This document shows, one piece after another, positions 44,228 through 52,697 of a stretch of 64,000 nt of DNA; the first letter of the stretch is position 1, and the number at the start of each line of letters is the position of its first letter. The stretch covers positions 23,595-87,594 of the forward strand of contig NZ_MSIE01000052.1 of assembly GCF_001921205.1 (NCBI RefSeq), given 5' to 3'. The stretch comes from Actinophytocola xanthii (GTDB lineage: Bacteria > Actinomycetota > Actinomycetes > Mycobacteriales > Pseudonocardiaceae). Made by a program: the position numbers and the translations under genes. Under the pieces are notes generated by a model. That model saw only the letters and a list, made by a program, of their open reading frames with translations, had not been told where the DNA came from and made no database searches.

Positions 44228-45807
44228 TCGGCCCGGTACTGGCGAGCGCTCAGCACGTCCACGGTGTCGAGCAGCCAGCGGCCGTTCTGGTTCACCAACG
44301 TGTAGCGGTGCTGTTCGCGCGACCCCCGGCCGTCCTTGAAGACGAGGTCCACGGTCACGTCGACGGTGCTGCCGTTGGCGCTCGCGCCGGATGCCCGGAC
44401 CGACCTGACGCTGTTCCAGTAGCTCTCGTAGTTCTGCCGGTTGCGGGCGGGGAAGTTCTGGAACCGCGGTGTCATCCGGGTCCAACCCTCGGCGGTGTTG
44501 CCCGGCACGAGCTGGTAGTAGCTCACCACGGCCGCCGCCGGGTTGTTGGCGGGCTGGTTGTTCTGCGGCGGCTTGTTCCCCGGCGGCTTGTTCCCCGGCG
44601 GGTTGTTCGGTCCCGGCCGCGAGGAGGCGGGCGGGGTGGCCGGTGAGCTCGCCGGCTGTTCGGTGCGGGACGGGGTGTTCGAGGGCTCCGACGTCGATCC
44701 CGCCGCCGAGGACGTCTCCGACGAGCGGGAGGTGTCGGCCGGTGCCGGGTTGCCGCCGCGGTCCGCGGTCCGCTCGTCGTCCCCTTTGTTGATCAGCACC
44801 AGGGTCGTGGTGACCGCGACCAGCACGACCAGCGCCGCCAGCGCGACGAGCAGCCGGCGCCGGTTCCGGGCACCGGTGGTCGGTTCGGCGGGTACCACCC
44901 GCTCGGTCGCGGGCTCCTCGGCCGGCCGTGGCTGCGCCGACGGCTCGGCGGGGGGCACGACCGGCGGCAGGGGAGCGGCGGCCGGGGCACGCCCCTCGGC
45001 GATCTCGGCGAGCGCCTCGTGGGCCTGCTCCATCGTGGGGCGCCGGTCCGGGTCGGGGTCCAGCAGGCGGGTGAGGATGTCGGTCAGCGGGCCCGCCTGC
45101 TTGGGCGGGATGATGTCCCCGGACGCGATCCGGTGCAGCAGCGCCATCGGGTTGTCGCTGGTGCCGGCGGGCGAGGAGCCCTCCACGGCGGTGTAGAGCG
45201 TGGCTCCGAACGAGTAGACGTCGGAGGCGAAGACGACCCGCTTGCCGCGGGCGGCTTCGGGGGCCAGGTAGCCGGGCGTGCCGACGAACGTGCCGGTCGC
45301 CGTGAGCGATGCGTCCTCGACCACCCGGGAGACCCCGAAGTCGGTGATCTTCACCGTCTGGTCGTCGCCGACGAGGATGTTGCTCGGTTTGACGTCGCGG
45401 TGCACGACCCCGGCGGCGTGGGCGGCGGCGAGCGCCGCGGCGGCCTGGGCGCCAAGCCGGGCCACCTCCAGCGGCGACAGCGTGCCCCGCTCGGCGAGCA
45501 GCTGGGACAGACTGGTCGAGGGCATGTACTCCATGACCAGGTACGGCCGGCCCTCGTCCTCGACCACGTCGTACACGGCGATCAGCTGGGGGTGGTGCAG
45601 CTTGGCCGCGATCCGCCCCTCCCGCATCGTCCGGCGCCGGGCCTCCTCGAGCCGGGGCTCGTCGAGCCCGGGCGGGAACAGGACCTCCTTGACCGCGACC
45701 GTGCGTCGAAGCCGCTCGTCGTGGGCCTGCCAGACCACGCCCATGCCGCCGCCGCCGACGCGCTCGGTCAGTCGGTAGCGGCCGGCCACCACCTCGTCCA
45801 CATCCAT
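44224..45807 (-). CDS. transmembrane Ser/Thr protein kinase (PknB type) with Pro-rich exterior and SnoaL/NTF2-like tail
   Basis: A 527-residue Hanks-type kinase. The kinase domain (about 8-270) has the Gly loop VGGGGMGVVW, VAVKEV Lys, catalytic HRDVKPSNILV and DFG metal site. After a Pro/Ala-rich linker, a transmembrane helix (about 320-343) leads to an exterior Ser/Thr/Pro/Asn-rich stalk with PPGNKPPGNK repeats and a C-terminal domain of about 110 residues resembling those proposed to sense ligands in the NTF2/SnoaL class (SYYQLVPGNTAEGWTRM). ATG 45807 is chosen because the kinase domain starts within 8 residues. Its stop lies inside the neighbouring repeat element. Confidence 0.92.
   Translation of the reverse strand: MDVDEVVAGRYRLTERVGGGGMGVVWQAHDERLRRTVAVKEVLFPPGLDEPRLEEARRRTMREGRIAAKLHHPQLIAVYDVVEDEGRPYLVMEYMPSTSLSQLLAERGTLSPLEVARLGAQAAAALAAAHAAGVVHRDVKPSNILVGDDQTVKITDFGVSRVVEDASLTATGTFVGTPGYLAPEAARGKRVVFASDVYSFGATLYTAVEGSSPAGTSDNPMALLHRIASGDIIPPKQAGPLTDILTRLLDPDPDRRPTMEQAHEALAEIAEGRAPAAAPLPPVVPPAEPSAQPRPAEEPATERVVPAEPTTGARNRRRLLVALAALVVLVAVTTTLVLINKGDDERTADRGGNPAPADTSRSSETSSAAGSTSEPSNTPSRTEQPASSPATPPASSRPGPNNPPGNKPPGNKPPQNNQPANNPAAAVVSYYQLVPGNTAEGWTRMTPRFQNFPARNRQNYESYWNSVRSVRASGASANGSTVDVTVDLVFKDGRGSREQHRYTLVNQNGRWLLDTVDVLSARQYRAD
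44567..44611. repeat. 15-bp tandem repeat in the kinase stalk
   Basis: GGCGGCTTGTTCCCC is repeated twice exactly and a third time partly; on the minus strand it encodes the GNKPP units of the kinase's external stalk. Copy number may vary between strains. Confidence 0.7.
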
Positions 45808-45919
45808 GCCCCGCTCGGCTCCCACGCGTTCGGGTTTACACCACAGAGTGAAAACCAAACGGATCGGGCCCGATCCGACCCGTGATCGAGTCCACACCGC
45901 CACCCACGGTGGTCACCCG

Positions 45920-46732
45920 ATGGCTCGTCGAGCGGAGAGTCGCCGTTCCTGGGACGGTGGTGACGTGGCGGAGGTCATCAGCGACGAACGCGTCGCCGCC
46001 GTGCTCCGGCGGTTCGTGCGCGGCTGCGAGCCCATGGTCGGCCGGCTCAGGGAGAGCGACGAGCCGTTCGACCTCGACGTCGGCCGCGACGACGCCGAGA
46101 TCGATCACGGCCTGCTCGACCGGGCGAAGGCCCGGCTCGCGCGGGTGCGCTGGCCGGGCTCGGCGAGCTGGGCCAGGCTCTCGGTCGAGGAACGCTCCCA
46201 CTGGTGGGTCAGCCGGGTCGGTCGGGTGACCGCCCTCGCCGCCTCGGTCACCGGGCTGGCCGGCGCGCTGGGCGACCGGCTGCCGCTGCAGAACATCCTC
46301 GGCTCCGCCGGCCAGGGCCTGCTGCTGTGCGCGATCGCCGCCGAGCACGGCGTCGAGGACCGGGCGACCCGGGTCCGGTTGCTGGCCGAGGTGCTGTTCG
46401 ACCGGCGGCTGAGCCACGAGGTCGCCGTCGGGGAGGGCGACGACGCGGCCGACGCCGCCGTCGTGCGCGACGTCACCGGGGACGGCGAGCCGGTCGAGGA
46501 GCCGAAGGGCGGCCGGCCGGGGCTCAAACCGGCGGCGAAGTGGCTGTGGCGGCAGGGGCGGATGCTCCTCGCGATCTACGACGAGCTGGAGAAGCGTCCC
46601 CACGGGCGCTTCTACCACCAGGCCCTGGGCATGCTGCCGGTCGTCGGGATGGCCGGCGACTACCTCGGCGAGCGCTCGGCCCTCAAGCGCGTCGCGCGCT
46701 CGGCCCACCGCTGGATCCGCGCGAACACCTGA
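45920..46732 (+). CDS. conserved hypothetical actinobacterial protein
   Basis: About 270 residues; I do not recognise a domain. Seen: a charged N-terminus, RSHWWVSRVGRVTALAASVTG, the Gly/Leu-rich stretch GDRLPLQNILGSAGQGLLLCAIAAEHG, and a C-terminal GMLPVVGMAGDYLGERSALKRVARSAHRWI, which resembles membrane-associated hairpins of EcsC-like proteins. Start uncertain: ATG 45920 has GGTGG 7 nt upstream; GTG 45965 is also possible. It is divergent from the kinase (112-bp gap) and convergent with the next gene. Confidence 0.65.
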   Translation: MARRAESRRSWDGGDVAEVISDERVAAVLRRFVRGCEPMVGRLRESDEPFDLDVGRDDAEIDHGLLDRAKARLARVRWPGSASWARLSVEERSHWWVSRVGRVTALAASVTGLAGALGDRLPLQNILGSAGQGLLLCAIAAEHGVEDRATRVRLLAEVLFDRRLSHEVAVGEGDDAADAAVVRDVTGDGEPVEEPKGGRPGLKPAAKWLWRQGRMLLAIYDELEKRPHGRFYHQALGMLPVVGMAGDYLGERSALKRVARSAHRWIRANT

Positions 46733-46737
46733 CCCGC

Positions 46738-49101
46738 TCAGCGCGCGGCCACCTGCTGGGCCGCCTCGGACCGCGGGCCGAACGCGGTCAGGAAGCGGTC
46801 GCGGAAGGTGTCCATCCGCCAGACCGGCGCGTCCGGGCTCGGGTTCATGCCCGGCTGCCACCGCCAGGGCGTGACCCGGTCCAGCACGGCCCGGTCGCGG
46901 CTGATGATCGTGATCGGGACGTCCCAGCTCGCGCCCTTGCCGGTGACGATCGGCGCGGGCTGGTGGTCGCCGAGGACGACCAGGACCAGGTCGTCGTCGC
47001 CGTGGGTCTCCACGTAGGAGACCAGGGTCTCCAGCGAGTAGTGGATGGCGTCGCCGAACGCCGCGCGGACCTTGACCGGGTCGGGCCAGATGTCCTTCGA
47101 GCGCTTCCCGGCGGCGGGCTGCGGGTCGAAGACCGAGCCGTCGCCGACCTCGTCCCAGTCGACCAGCGTGGGCAGCGGCGCCCACGGCGTGTGCGAGGAG
47201 ACCAGGTCGATCTCCGCCATCAGCGGCTGCCGGTTGGGCTTGTCCCGCTCGGCCCGCTCCAGGTGCGACAGCGTGTACTGGTCGGGCATCTTGGCGTAGG
47301 CGTACCGGGGTCCCTCGTAGCCGACGTTGAAGGCGTCGTAGACGTGGTCGTAGCCGAAGTAGCGGCCCTCCGGCCAGTCCCTGGTGATCGCCGGCGCGAC
47401 CCCGAGGGTCCGCCAGCCGGCCCGGCGGAAGGCGTTGCTCAGCGTCAGGCGGTCCCCGGTGGTGAGCGCGTCGTAGCGCCGCTGGTTGTTGATCCACAGT
47501 CCGGACTGGAGGGTCGCGTGGGCGAACCAGCTGCCGCCGCCGGAGGTGGAGGACTCGAGGAAGGCGCTGCGGGAGTCGAAGCCGGCGGCGCGCAGGCGGT
47601 CGGTCCCGGAGTCGAGCAGCGCGTCGATCTCCGGGGCGATCTCCGGGTCCTCGATCGCCACCCGCCCGTAGCTCTCCACGAACGTGATCAGGACGTCCTT
47701 GCCGCGCAGCGCGGTCAGCAGCTGGTCGCCGGGGGTGTGCCGGAAGTCGTCGTCGGCGGCCTCTCTGGCGAACGCCTGCGGGTCGAGCAGCCCGGCGCGG
47801 ATCTGGCGCAGGTCGTGGTAGGCGTTGGACATGGCGCTGCGGGCGGCCACCGGGGTGTCCGGCGCGAACTGGACGCCGAACATCGCACAGATGGCCCAGA
47901 CGAGCCCGAGGACGGTGACCGTGCGGGTGGAGCCGCGGCGGTGGTCGACGACGACGCGGCTCAGCCGCAGCACCGACAGCATCATCAGCACCACCACCGC
48001 GAGCGCCAGGACGACGGCGCCGACCACGGCGAGGGTCGCGCCCACGTCGCCCACCGAGGTCCGGACGAAGTCGACGCCGGGGCCGAGGAAGCTCCAGTCG
48101 AAGACCGGGTCGAACGGGCGGGCGAGCGTCTCGTTGAAGCCGAGGTCGAAGAACTTGATGATCGTCAGCAGGCCGAGGCCGATCCCGGCGGTCGCGGCCA
48201 CCAACCGCCGCGGTCGCGCCGGCAGCACCAGCACCATCCCGGCGACCAGGATCGCCTCGACCGGGAGCCGGGTGAACGCCGTGACCGTGTACCGGCCCAG
48301 GTCGTTCGGCGCGAGCAGCGCGGCCAGCACGAGCCCGGCGGCGAGACCGGTCGCGACCCGGCGCGCCACCCGCCGCGCGGTGCTGAGCTCGGCCTCGGGC
48401 ACCGCGGCGGCCGGCCGGTTGCGGTACAGCCAGCCGATGTCGTGGGAGAACGACCAGGTGAGCGTGGCGAGCGCGAACCCGACGACGGCGAGGGCGGCGG
48501 TGTCCGGGAGCAGCCCCGAGGCGGCCACGGCGAGCACGATGCCCTGCTCCGCGGCGACGGTCTTGCGGATCAGGCTCGGCGGCAGGTCGGCGCGCAGCCA
48601 GCGCAGCACCCAGCCAGCGGCCACGAACGCGTAGCGCATCACCCCGATCGCCACCACCAACGGTCCCAGCTCGCGGGCGACGAACAGGCTCAGCACCAGG
48701 ATCAGGAACGCGTCGACCTCCATGTCGAAGCGCGCGCCGAACGGCGACATGGTGCCCGTGAGCCTGGCCACCCGGCCGTCCACCGCGTCCAGGGCCAGCG
48801 CGACCGACGCGATCGCGACGACGAGCGCGGTGGGGGCGTCGCCGTCCACGACCAGCGCGGTGACCCCGCCGACCAGGGCGGACCGGGAGAGGGTGACCAG
48901 GTCGGCGGGACCCAGCGCGGTCACGCCGAAGCGCCGGGCGGCGGCGGTCAGCGCCGCGAACCCGACCGCGGTGTAGCCGAGCCCGGCCACCAGGGCGGCC
49001 GGGGTGAGCCCGGCGGTGACCGCGAGCACGGCGAGCAGTACGACCTGCCCGCCGGCGCCCGCCGCCAGCGTCCGCACCGGTGATGCCGTCAGTCCCGCCA
49101 C
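46738..49101 (-). CDS. fusion of CDP-alcohol phosphotransferase and sulfatase/LTA-synthase-like domain
   Basis: A 787-residue membrane protein. Residues 60-215 are a CDP-alcohol phosphatidyltransferase with a complete active-site signature: Asp105, Asp108, Gly109, Ala112, Arg113, Gly122, Asp126, Asp130. A second set of helices (about 250-430) follows, then a sulfatase/alkaline-phosphatase-fold domain (about 460-775; LITFVESYGR, ESSTSGGGSWFAH, EIDLVSSHTPWAPLP, LVLVVLGDHQP), which resembles LtaS-like enzymes and faces outside. A lipid is probably made by the first domain and a phospho- or sulfo-alcohol group moved by the second (inference). GTG 49101 has GGAGG 5 nt upstream; the TTG at 49134 lacks this. 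Confidence 0.85.
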   Translation of the reverse strand: MAGLTASPVRTLAAGAGGQVVLLAVLAVTAGLTPAALVAGLGYTAVGFAALTAAARRFGVTALGPADLVTLSRSALVGGVTALVVDGDAPTALVVAIASVALALDAVDGRVARLTGTMSPFGARFDMEVDAFLILVLSLFVARELGPLVVAIGVMRYAFVAAGWVLRWLRADLPPSLIRKTVAAEQGIVLAVAASGLLPDTAALAVVGFALATLTWSFSHDIGWLYRNRPAAAVPEAELSTARRVARRVATGLAAGLVLAALLAPNDLGRYTVTAFTRLPVEAILVAGMVLVLPARPRRLVAATAGIGLGLLTIIKFFDLGFNETLARPFDPVFDWSFLGPGVDFVRTSVGDVGATLAVVGAVVLALAVVVLMMLSVLRLSRVVVDHRRGSTRTVTVLGLVWAICAMFGVQFAPDTPVAARSAMSNAYHDLRQIRAGLLDPQAFAREAADDDFRHTPGDQLLTALRGKDVLITFVESYGRVAIEDPEIAPEIDALLDSGTDRLRAAGFDSRSAFLESSTSGGGSWFAHATLQSGLWINNQRRYDALTTGDRLTLSNAFRRAGWRTLGVAPAITRDWPEGRYFGYDHVYDAFNVGYEGPRYAYAKMPDQYTLSHLERAERDKPNRQPLMAEIDLVSSHTPWAPLPTLVDWDEVGDGSVFDPQPAAGKRSKDIWPDPVKVRAAFGDAIHYSLETLVSYVETHGDDDLVLVVLGDHQPAPIVTGKGASWDVPITIISRDRAVLDRVTPWRWQPGMNPSPDAPVWRMDTFRDRFLTAFGPRSEAAQQVAAR

Positions 49102-49191
49102 GCGTCCTCCCAGAGTCTGGTTCCGTATGGTCAATACGAGCCCCGGCTCGGATCGGTTCTACGAACGCCGCAATCGACTTCCTGGAGCAAC

Positions 49192-49977
49192 GTGACCAGC
49201 CAGTTCGCCCCCGAATGGCTCGCCATGCGCGAGGCCGCCGACGCCGACGCCCGCGACGGAGGCCTGCTCGGGCCGCTGCTCGACCGGCTCGGCGGCACCG
49301 AGCGCGTCGTCGTGCGCGACCTCGGCTGCGGCACCGGGTCGATGGGCCGCTGGTTTGCGCCGCGGATGCCCGGGCCGCAGCACTGGATCCTCACCGACCG
49401 CGACCCGGTCCTGCTCGAGCATGCCGCGCGCGACGTGCCCGCCGCCGTCGAGACCGACCTGCGGGACGTGACCGACCTGACCGCGCGGGACCTCGCCGGC
49501 ACGTCGCTGGTGACCGCCTCGGCGCTGCTGGACCTGCTCACCGCCGAGGAGGTCGACCGACTGGCCACGGCCTGCGTCGAGGCGGGCTGTCCGGCCCTGC
49601 TGACGCTCTCGGTGACCGGCGGGGCCGAGCTGGCCCCGCCGGACCCGCTGGACGATGCGGTGGCCGCCGCGTTCGACGACCACCAGCGGCGGACCGTCGA
49701 CGGCCGCCGCCTGCTCGGCCCGGACGCCGTCGACGCCGCGGCGGCCGCGTTCGAACGCGCCGGTGCGCTCGTCCACCGGCGCCCCAGCCCGTGGCGGCTC
49801 GGGCCGGAGCAGCGGCTGCTGACCGAGCAGTGGCTGCACGGCTGGGTGGGCGCCGCCGCCGAGCAGGAGCCGGACCTGGACGTGGCCGACTACCTGCGGC
49901 GGCGTCGTTCGGCGGCCGAGGCGGGCGAGCTCGCGGTGACCGTTCACCACGAGGACCTGCTCGCGCTACCCCGGTGA
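49192..49977 (+). CDS. class I SAM-dependent methyltransferase
   Basis: A 261-residue methyltransferase-fold protein. Motif I is VRDLGCGTGSMGRWFA, followed by WILTDRDPVLL as motif II, and ALLDLLTAEEVDRLATAC and PALLTLSVTGG as later strands. Substrate unknown. GTG start with TGGAG upstream. Divergent from the CDP-alcohol transferase fusion and convergent with the DUF427 gene 5 bp away. Confidence 0.82.
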   Translation: MTSQFAPEWLAMREAADADARDGGLLGPLLDRLGGTERVVVRDLGCGTGSMGRWFAPRMPGPQHWILTDRDPVLLEHAARDVPAAVETDLRDVTDLTARDLAGTSLVTASALLDLLTAEEVDRLATACVEAGCPALLTLSVTGGAELAPPDPLDDAVAAAFDDHQRRTVDGRRLLGPDAVDAAAAAFERAGALVHRRPSPWRLGPEQRLLTEQWLHGWVGAAAEQEPDLDVADYLRRRRSAAEAGELAVTVHHEDLLALPR

Positions 49978-49982
49978 GCCGG

Positions 49983-50354
49983 CTACGCGGACTCGGTGAT
50001 CTCGACCTTGTCGGGGTAGAACGCGACGTGCCCGGCGATCTCGGCCACGGCCGGGTACGGCTCCCGGTAGGTCCACACGACATCGGTCAGCTCGCCGTCG
50101 GCCAGGGCGAGGCTGTAGTACGACGCGTCGCCCTTGAACGGGCAGTGCGTGCTGGTGTCGGTGGCCCGCAGCAGCGTCTGGTCCACGTCGGCCAGCGGGA
50201 TGTAGGGGACAGCGGGGTAGGTGGACTCCCGCAGGCTCAGGGCCGAGGTCGTGTCGGCCACGACCTTGTCGCCGACCCGGACCGTGACCCGCGCGGGGTT
50301 GGGCTCGACGGTGATCGGGTGGTCGGGACCCGGGGTCTTCATCTCTCCTGGCAT
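49983..50354 (-). CDS. DUF427 domain protein
   Basis: A 123-residue DUF427 protein (small beta-barrel), recognised by the VVADTTSALSLRES, TSTHCPFKGDASYYSL and AGHVAFYPDKVEI blocks. Function is unknown, though members are often annotated as nucleotidyltransferase-like. ATG 50354 is preferred over the upstream ATG because the domain begins shortly after it and AGAGGG precedes it. Confidence 0.88.
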   Translation of the reverse strand: MPGEMKTPGPDHPITVEPNPARVTVRVGDKVVADTTSALSLRESTYPAVPYIPLADVDQTLLRATDTSTHCPFKGDASYYSLALADGELTDVVWTYREPYPAVAEIAGHVAFYPDKVEITESA

Positions 50355-50442
50355 GGTGCCGCCCTCTCCTCGGTGGGGTACCTGTGTCCGGTGCAAGGCC
50401 TGGCCGGCGACGAATGTTCCCCGGTGGACGGAGTAGATCCCC

Positions 50443-50448
50443 TATACT
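50443..50448 (+). promoter_or_regulatory. -10 box before the EEP-family gene
   Basis: TATACT 31 nt before the ATG at 50479; a poor -35 (no TTGACA-like hexamer at 16-18 bp). Confidence 0.4.
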
Positions 50449-50478
50449 CGAGACGTCTTGCCTGGACGGAGAGACCCG

Positions 50479-51405
50479 ATGTCCCGTCGCGTCCACAGTG
50501 GAGCCAAAGGCCCACTGATCATGATCGCCGCGGTGCTCGTCGGGCTCGCGTTCCCGCTCGCCCTGCCTGCTCCGGTCGACAGGGCCGCCGTGCGGCAGGA
50601 TGACCGTCCGGTGATCGGGCCGGCCACCGGGGACGAGCTGCACGTGATGTCGTTCAACCTCCGGTTCGCCTCCACCAGCGAGCCGCACTCCTGGAAGCGG
50701 CGGCGGCCGGTCGTGGCCGAGCTGCTCGGCCGCGAGCAGCCAACCGTGCTGGCCACGCAGGAAGGCCTCTACGGACAGCTCAAGGACGTCGACAGCGACC
50801 TGCCCGAGGCCTACGAGTGGATCGGGGTCGGCCGAGGGGGCGGCAGCCGCGACGAGTTCATGGCCGTCTTCTACGACACACGGCGGCTGGAGCCGCTGGA
50901 GTTCGACCACTTCTGGCTCTCCGACACCCCTGAGGTGATCGGTTCGAAGAGCTGGGGCAACGGCATCGTCCGGATGGTGACCTGGGTCCGGTTCGCCGAC
51001 CGCCGCACCGGTGTGGAGTTCGTCGTCTTCAACACCCACCTCGACCAGTCCGAGTACCCCCAGCGTCGGGCGGCCGCTCTGATCCGCGATCGCATCGCCA
51101 CGTTCAGCCTCGGGGTTCCGGTCGTGCTCGCCGGCGACTTCAACGCCCCCGCGGAGCGGTCGGCCACCTACGACCTGCTGAGCGCGGGGATGGCCGACAC
51201 GTGGCGGACCGCCGCCGAGCGCCGCACCCCCGTCCACTCCACCTGGCACGGGTACCGGCCACTGCGCCCGGACGGCGACCGGATCGACTGGATCCTCACC
51301 CGCGGCCGGGTGAGCGTGCGCGCCGCCGCGATCAACACGTTCTCCGCGGGCGGGGAGTTCCCCTCCGACCATCTCCCGGTACAGGCCCTGGTCACGATCG
51401 GCTGA
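50479..51405 (+). CDS. exported or membrane-anchored endonuclease/exonuclease/phosphatase-family protein
   Basis: A 308-residue EEP-fold protein. An N-terminal hydrophobic segment (IMIAAVLVGLAFPLALPAP) suggests secretion or anchoring. Catalytic blocks are VMSFNLRFAS, LATQEGLYGQL (Glu), VVFNTHLDQSE (Asp/His), VVLAGDFNAP (Asp/Asn) and GEFPSDHLPVQA (Asp/His). This is a metal-dependent phosphodiesterase or nuclease fold; the substrate is unknown and could be a phospholipid, nucleic acid or sphingomyelin-like molecule. GGAGAG lies 6 nt before the ATG. Confidence 0.88.
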   Translation: MSRRVHSGAKGPLIMIAAVLVGLAFPLALPAPVDRAAVRQDDRPVIGPATGDELHVMSFNLRFASTSEPHSWKRRRPVVAELLGREQPTVLATQEGLYGQLKDVDSDLPEAYEWIGVGRGGGSRDEFMAVFYDTRRLEPLEFDHFWLSDTPEVIGSKSWGNGIVRMVTWVRFADRRTGVEFVVFNTHLDQSEYPQRRAAALIRDRIATFSLGVPVVLAGDFNAPAERSATYDLLSAGMADTWRTAAERRTPVHSTWHGYRPLRPDGDRIDWILTRGRVSVRAAAINTFSAGGEFPSDHLPVQALVTIG

Positions 51406-51529
51406 TGGGCCACCCGGCGCAGGCCGCTGCGCCGGACGTCGCAACCTCACGCCGCCGCTGTTTCCCGGTCGACACGCACGGGCACTTCTCCCCTCGCTCG
51501 ACCACGTCTGTCCGAGGAAGGAGCGCGTG

Positions 51530-52159
51530 ATGTCGACGGGAGCGATCATCGCCTTGGTCATCGTCGTGCTGGCGGTGTTGGCCGTCGTCGGCTGGTTCGT
51601 CAGCCAACGGATGCACAGCCGCAAGCTGCGGGACCGGTTCGGCCCAGAGTACGACCGCAGGGTCAGCGAGACCGGTGACCGCCGCAAGGCGGAGCGCGAG
51701 CTCATCGAGCGGGAGAAGCGGCACGCGCGACTCCAGCTCCGGCCGCTGCCGGACGGGGCGCGGGAACGGTATGCCGAGCAGTGGGGCCTGGTCCAGGAGG
51801 AGTTCGTCGACCGGCCCGGCGACGCGGTCGTCGGCGCCGAGGCGCTGGTGCAGACCGTGATGCGGGAGCGCGGCTACCCCATCGAGGAGTTCGAGCAGCA
51901 GGCCGAGGACCTGTCGGTCGAGCACGGGACGGCGGTGCCCCACTACCGCGCCGCGCACGAGATCCGCATCAAGCACGAGCGGGCCGAGGCCACCACCGAG
52001 GAGCTCCGCACGGCGATGGTCGAGTACCGGAAGATCTTCGTCTCGCTGGTCGGCGTCGACTCCGAGCAGCAGGCGAGCCACACCGCCGACACCGAAGCCG
52101 ACCGTGGCGAGTCGACGAGCGGGAACGAGGACCGGAGGTACGACGATGCGGCACGCTGA
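51530..52159 (+). CDS. single-TM conserved actinobacterial protein
   Basis: A 209-residue protein of unknown function. An N-terminal transmembrane helix (GAIIALVIVVLAVLAVVGWFV) is followed by a charged helical region (KAERELIEREKRHARLQL) and a core (GARERYAEQWGLVQEEFVDRPGDAVVGAEALVQTVMRERG) that matches a core in the next gene. AAGGAG lies 6 nt before the ATG; a GTG one codon earlier is the alternative. It overlaps the next gene by 14 bp. Confidence 0.75.
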   Translation: MSTGAIIALVIVVLAVLAVVGWFVSQRMHSRKLRDRFGPEYDRRVSETGDRRKAERELIEREKRHARLQLRPLPDGARERYAEQWGLVQEEFVDRPGDAVVGAEALVQTVMRERGYPIEEFEQQAEDLSVEHGTAVPHYRAAHEIRIKHERAEATTEELRTAMVEYRKIFVSLVGVDSEQQASHTADTEADRGESTSGNEDRRYDDAAR

Positions 52160-52655
52160 GACGCGCGAGGACGACCCGGCTCCCGCCCGGGAGCAGACCG
52201 CCCAGGAACCCGTCGACCAGGTGGCGACCCCGCCTGTGGGCGTCGCCTACGGCACACCCGCGCAGGCGGCGCAGCCCCAGCCGTACCCCCACACCCCGCC
52301 CCCCAACGCCGCTGACGAGACCGACACTCGGGCAGTTCCCGCCCCGACCGCGGTCCCGCCGTCGCCGCCGGAGGACGACTCCGGCGCCGAGCTGTTCGGC
52401 GCCGCGGACGTACAGCGTTTCCGAGCCCGGTGGCGCGAGCTGCAGGCGGACTTCGTCGACGACCCGAAGCAGGCCGTGCAGGGTGCCGACGACCTGGTCG
52501 GCGAGGTCATGAGGGCGCTGACCGAGATCGTGGCCGACCACAAGCGCCAGCTCGAGGGCGAGTGGCGCGAGGGTGCCGGCGAGACCGAGGAGCTGCGGGT
52601 GGCCCTGCGCCGCTACCGTGCGTTCCTCGACCAGCTGCTCGCGACCAAGGGTTAG
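52146..52655 (+). CDS. soluble paralogue of the upstream small protein
   Basis: A 169-residue protein. The first 80 residues are Pro/Ala-rich and disordered; residues 85-169 hold the core VQRFRARWRELQADFVDDPKQ and AVQGADDLVGEVMRALTEIVAD, similar to the core of the upstream gene, then EELRVALRRYRAFLDQLL, also matched upstream (EELRTAMVEYRKIFVSL). The two look like a duplicated pair working together, one anchored and one soluble (inference). GGAGG lies 7 nt before the ATG. Its TAG stop begins the repeat element. Confidence 0.7.
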   Translation: MRHAETREDDPAPAREQTAQEPVDQVATPPVGVAYGTPAQAAQPQPYPHTPPPNAADETDTRAVPAPTAVPPSPPEDDSGAELFGAADVQRFRARWRELQADFVDDPKQAVQGADDLVGEVMRALTEIVADHKRQLEGEWREGAGETEELRVALRRYRAFLDQLLATKG

Positions 52656-52697
52656 GGCGCGAAGACCGCGATCGAGGGCTGTGCGGACGTGCCCTAG
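52653..52697. repeat. palindromic intergenic repeat, copy B, overlapping both flanking stop codons
   Basis: A 45-bp element starting TAGGGCGC and ending GTGCCCTAG, with inner arms GACCGC/GCGGAC, able to fold into an imperfect hairpin. The plus gene's TAG stop is its first three bases; the minus gene's TAG (cta, 52694-52696) is near its last. It may act as a bidirectional terminator. Confidence 0.7.

Noticed and set aside
46204..49083. A 959-codon plus-strand ORF over the CDP-alcohol transferase gene.
   Set aside because: Composition is Arg/Gly/Asp/His-rich without domains; the minus strand has a perfect active-site signature and membrane helices.
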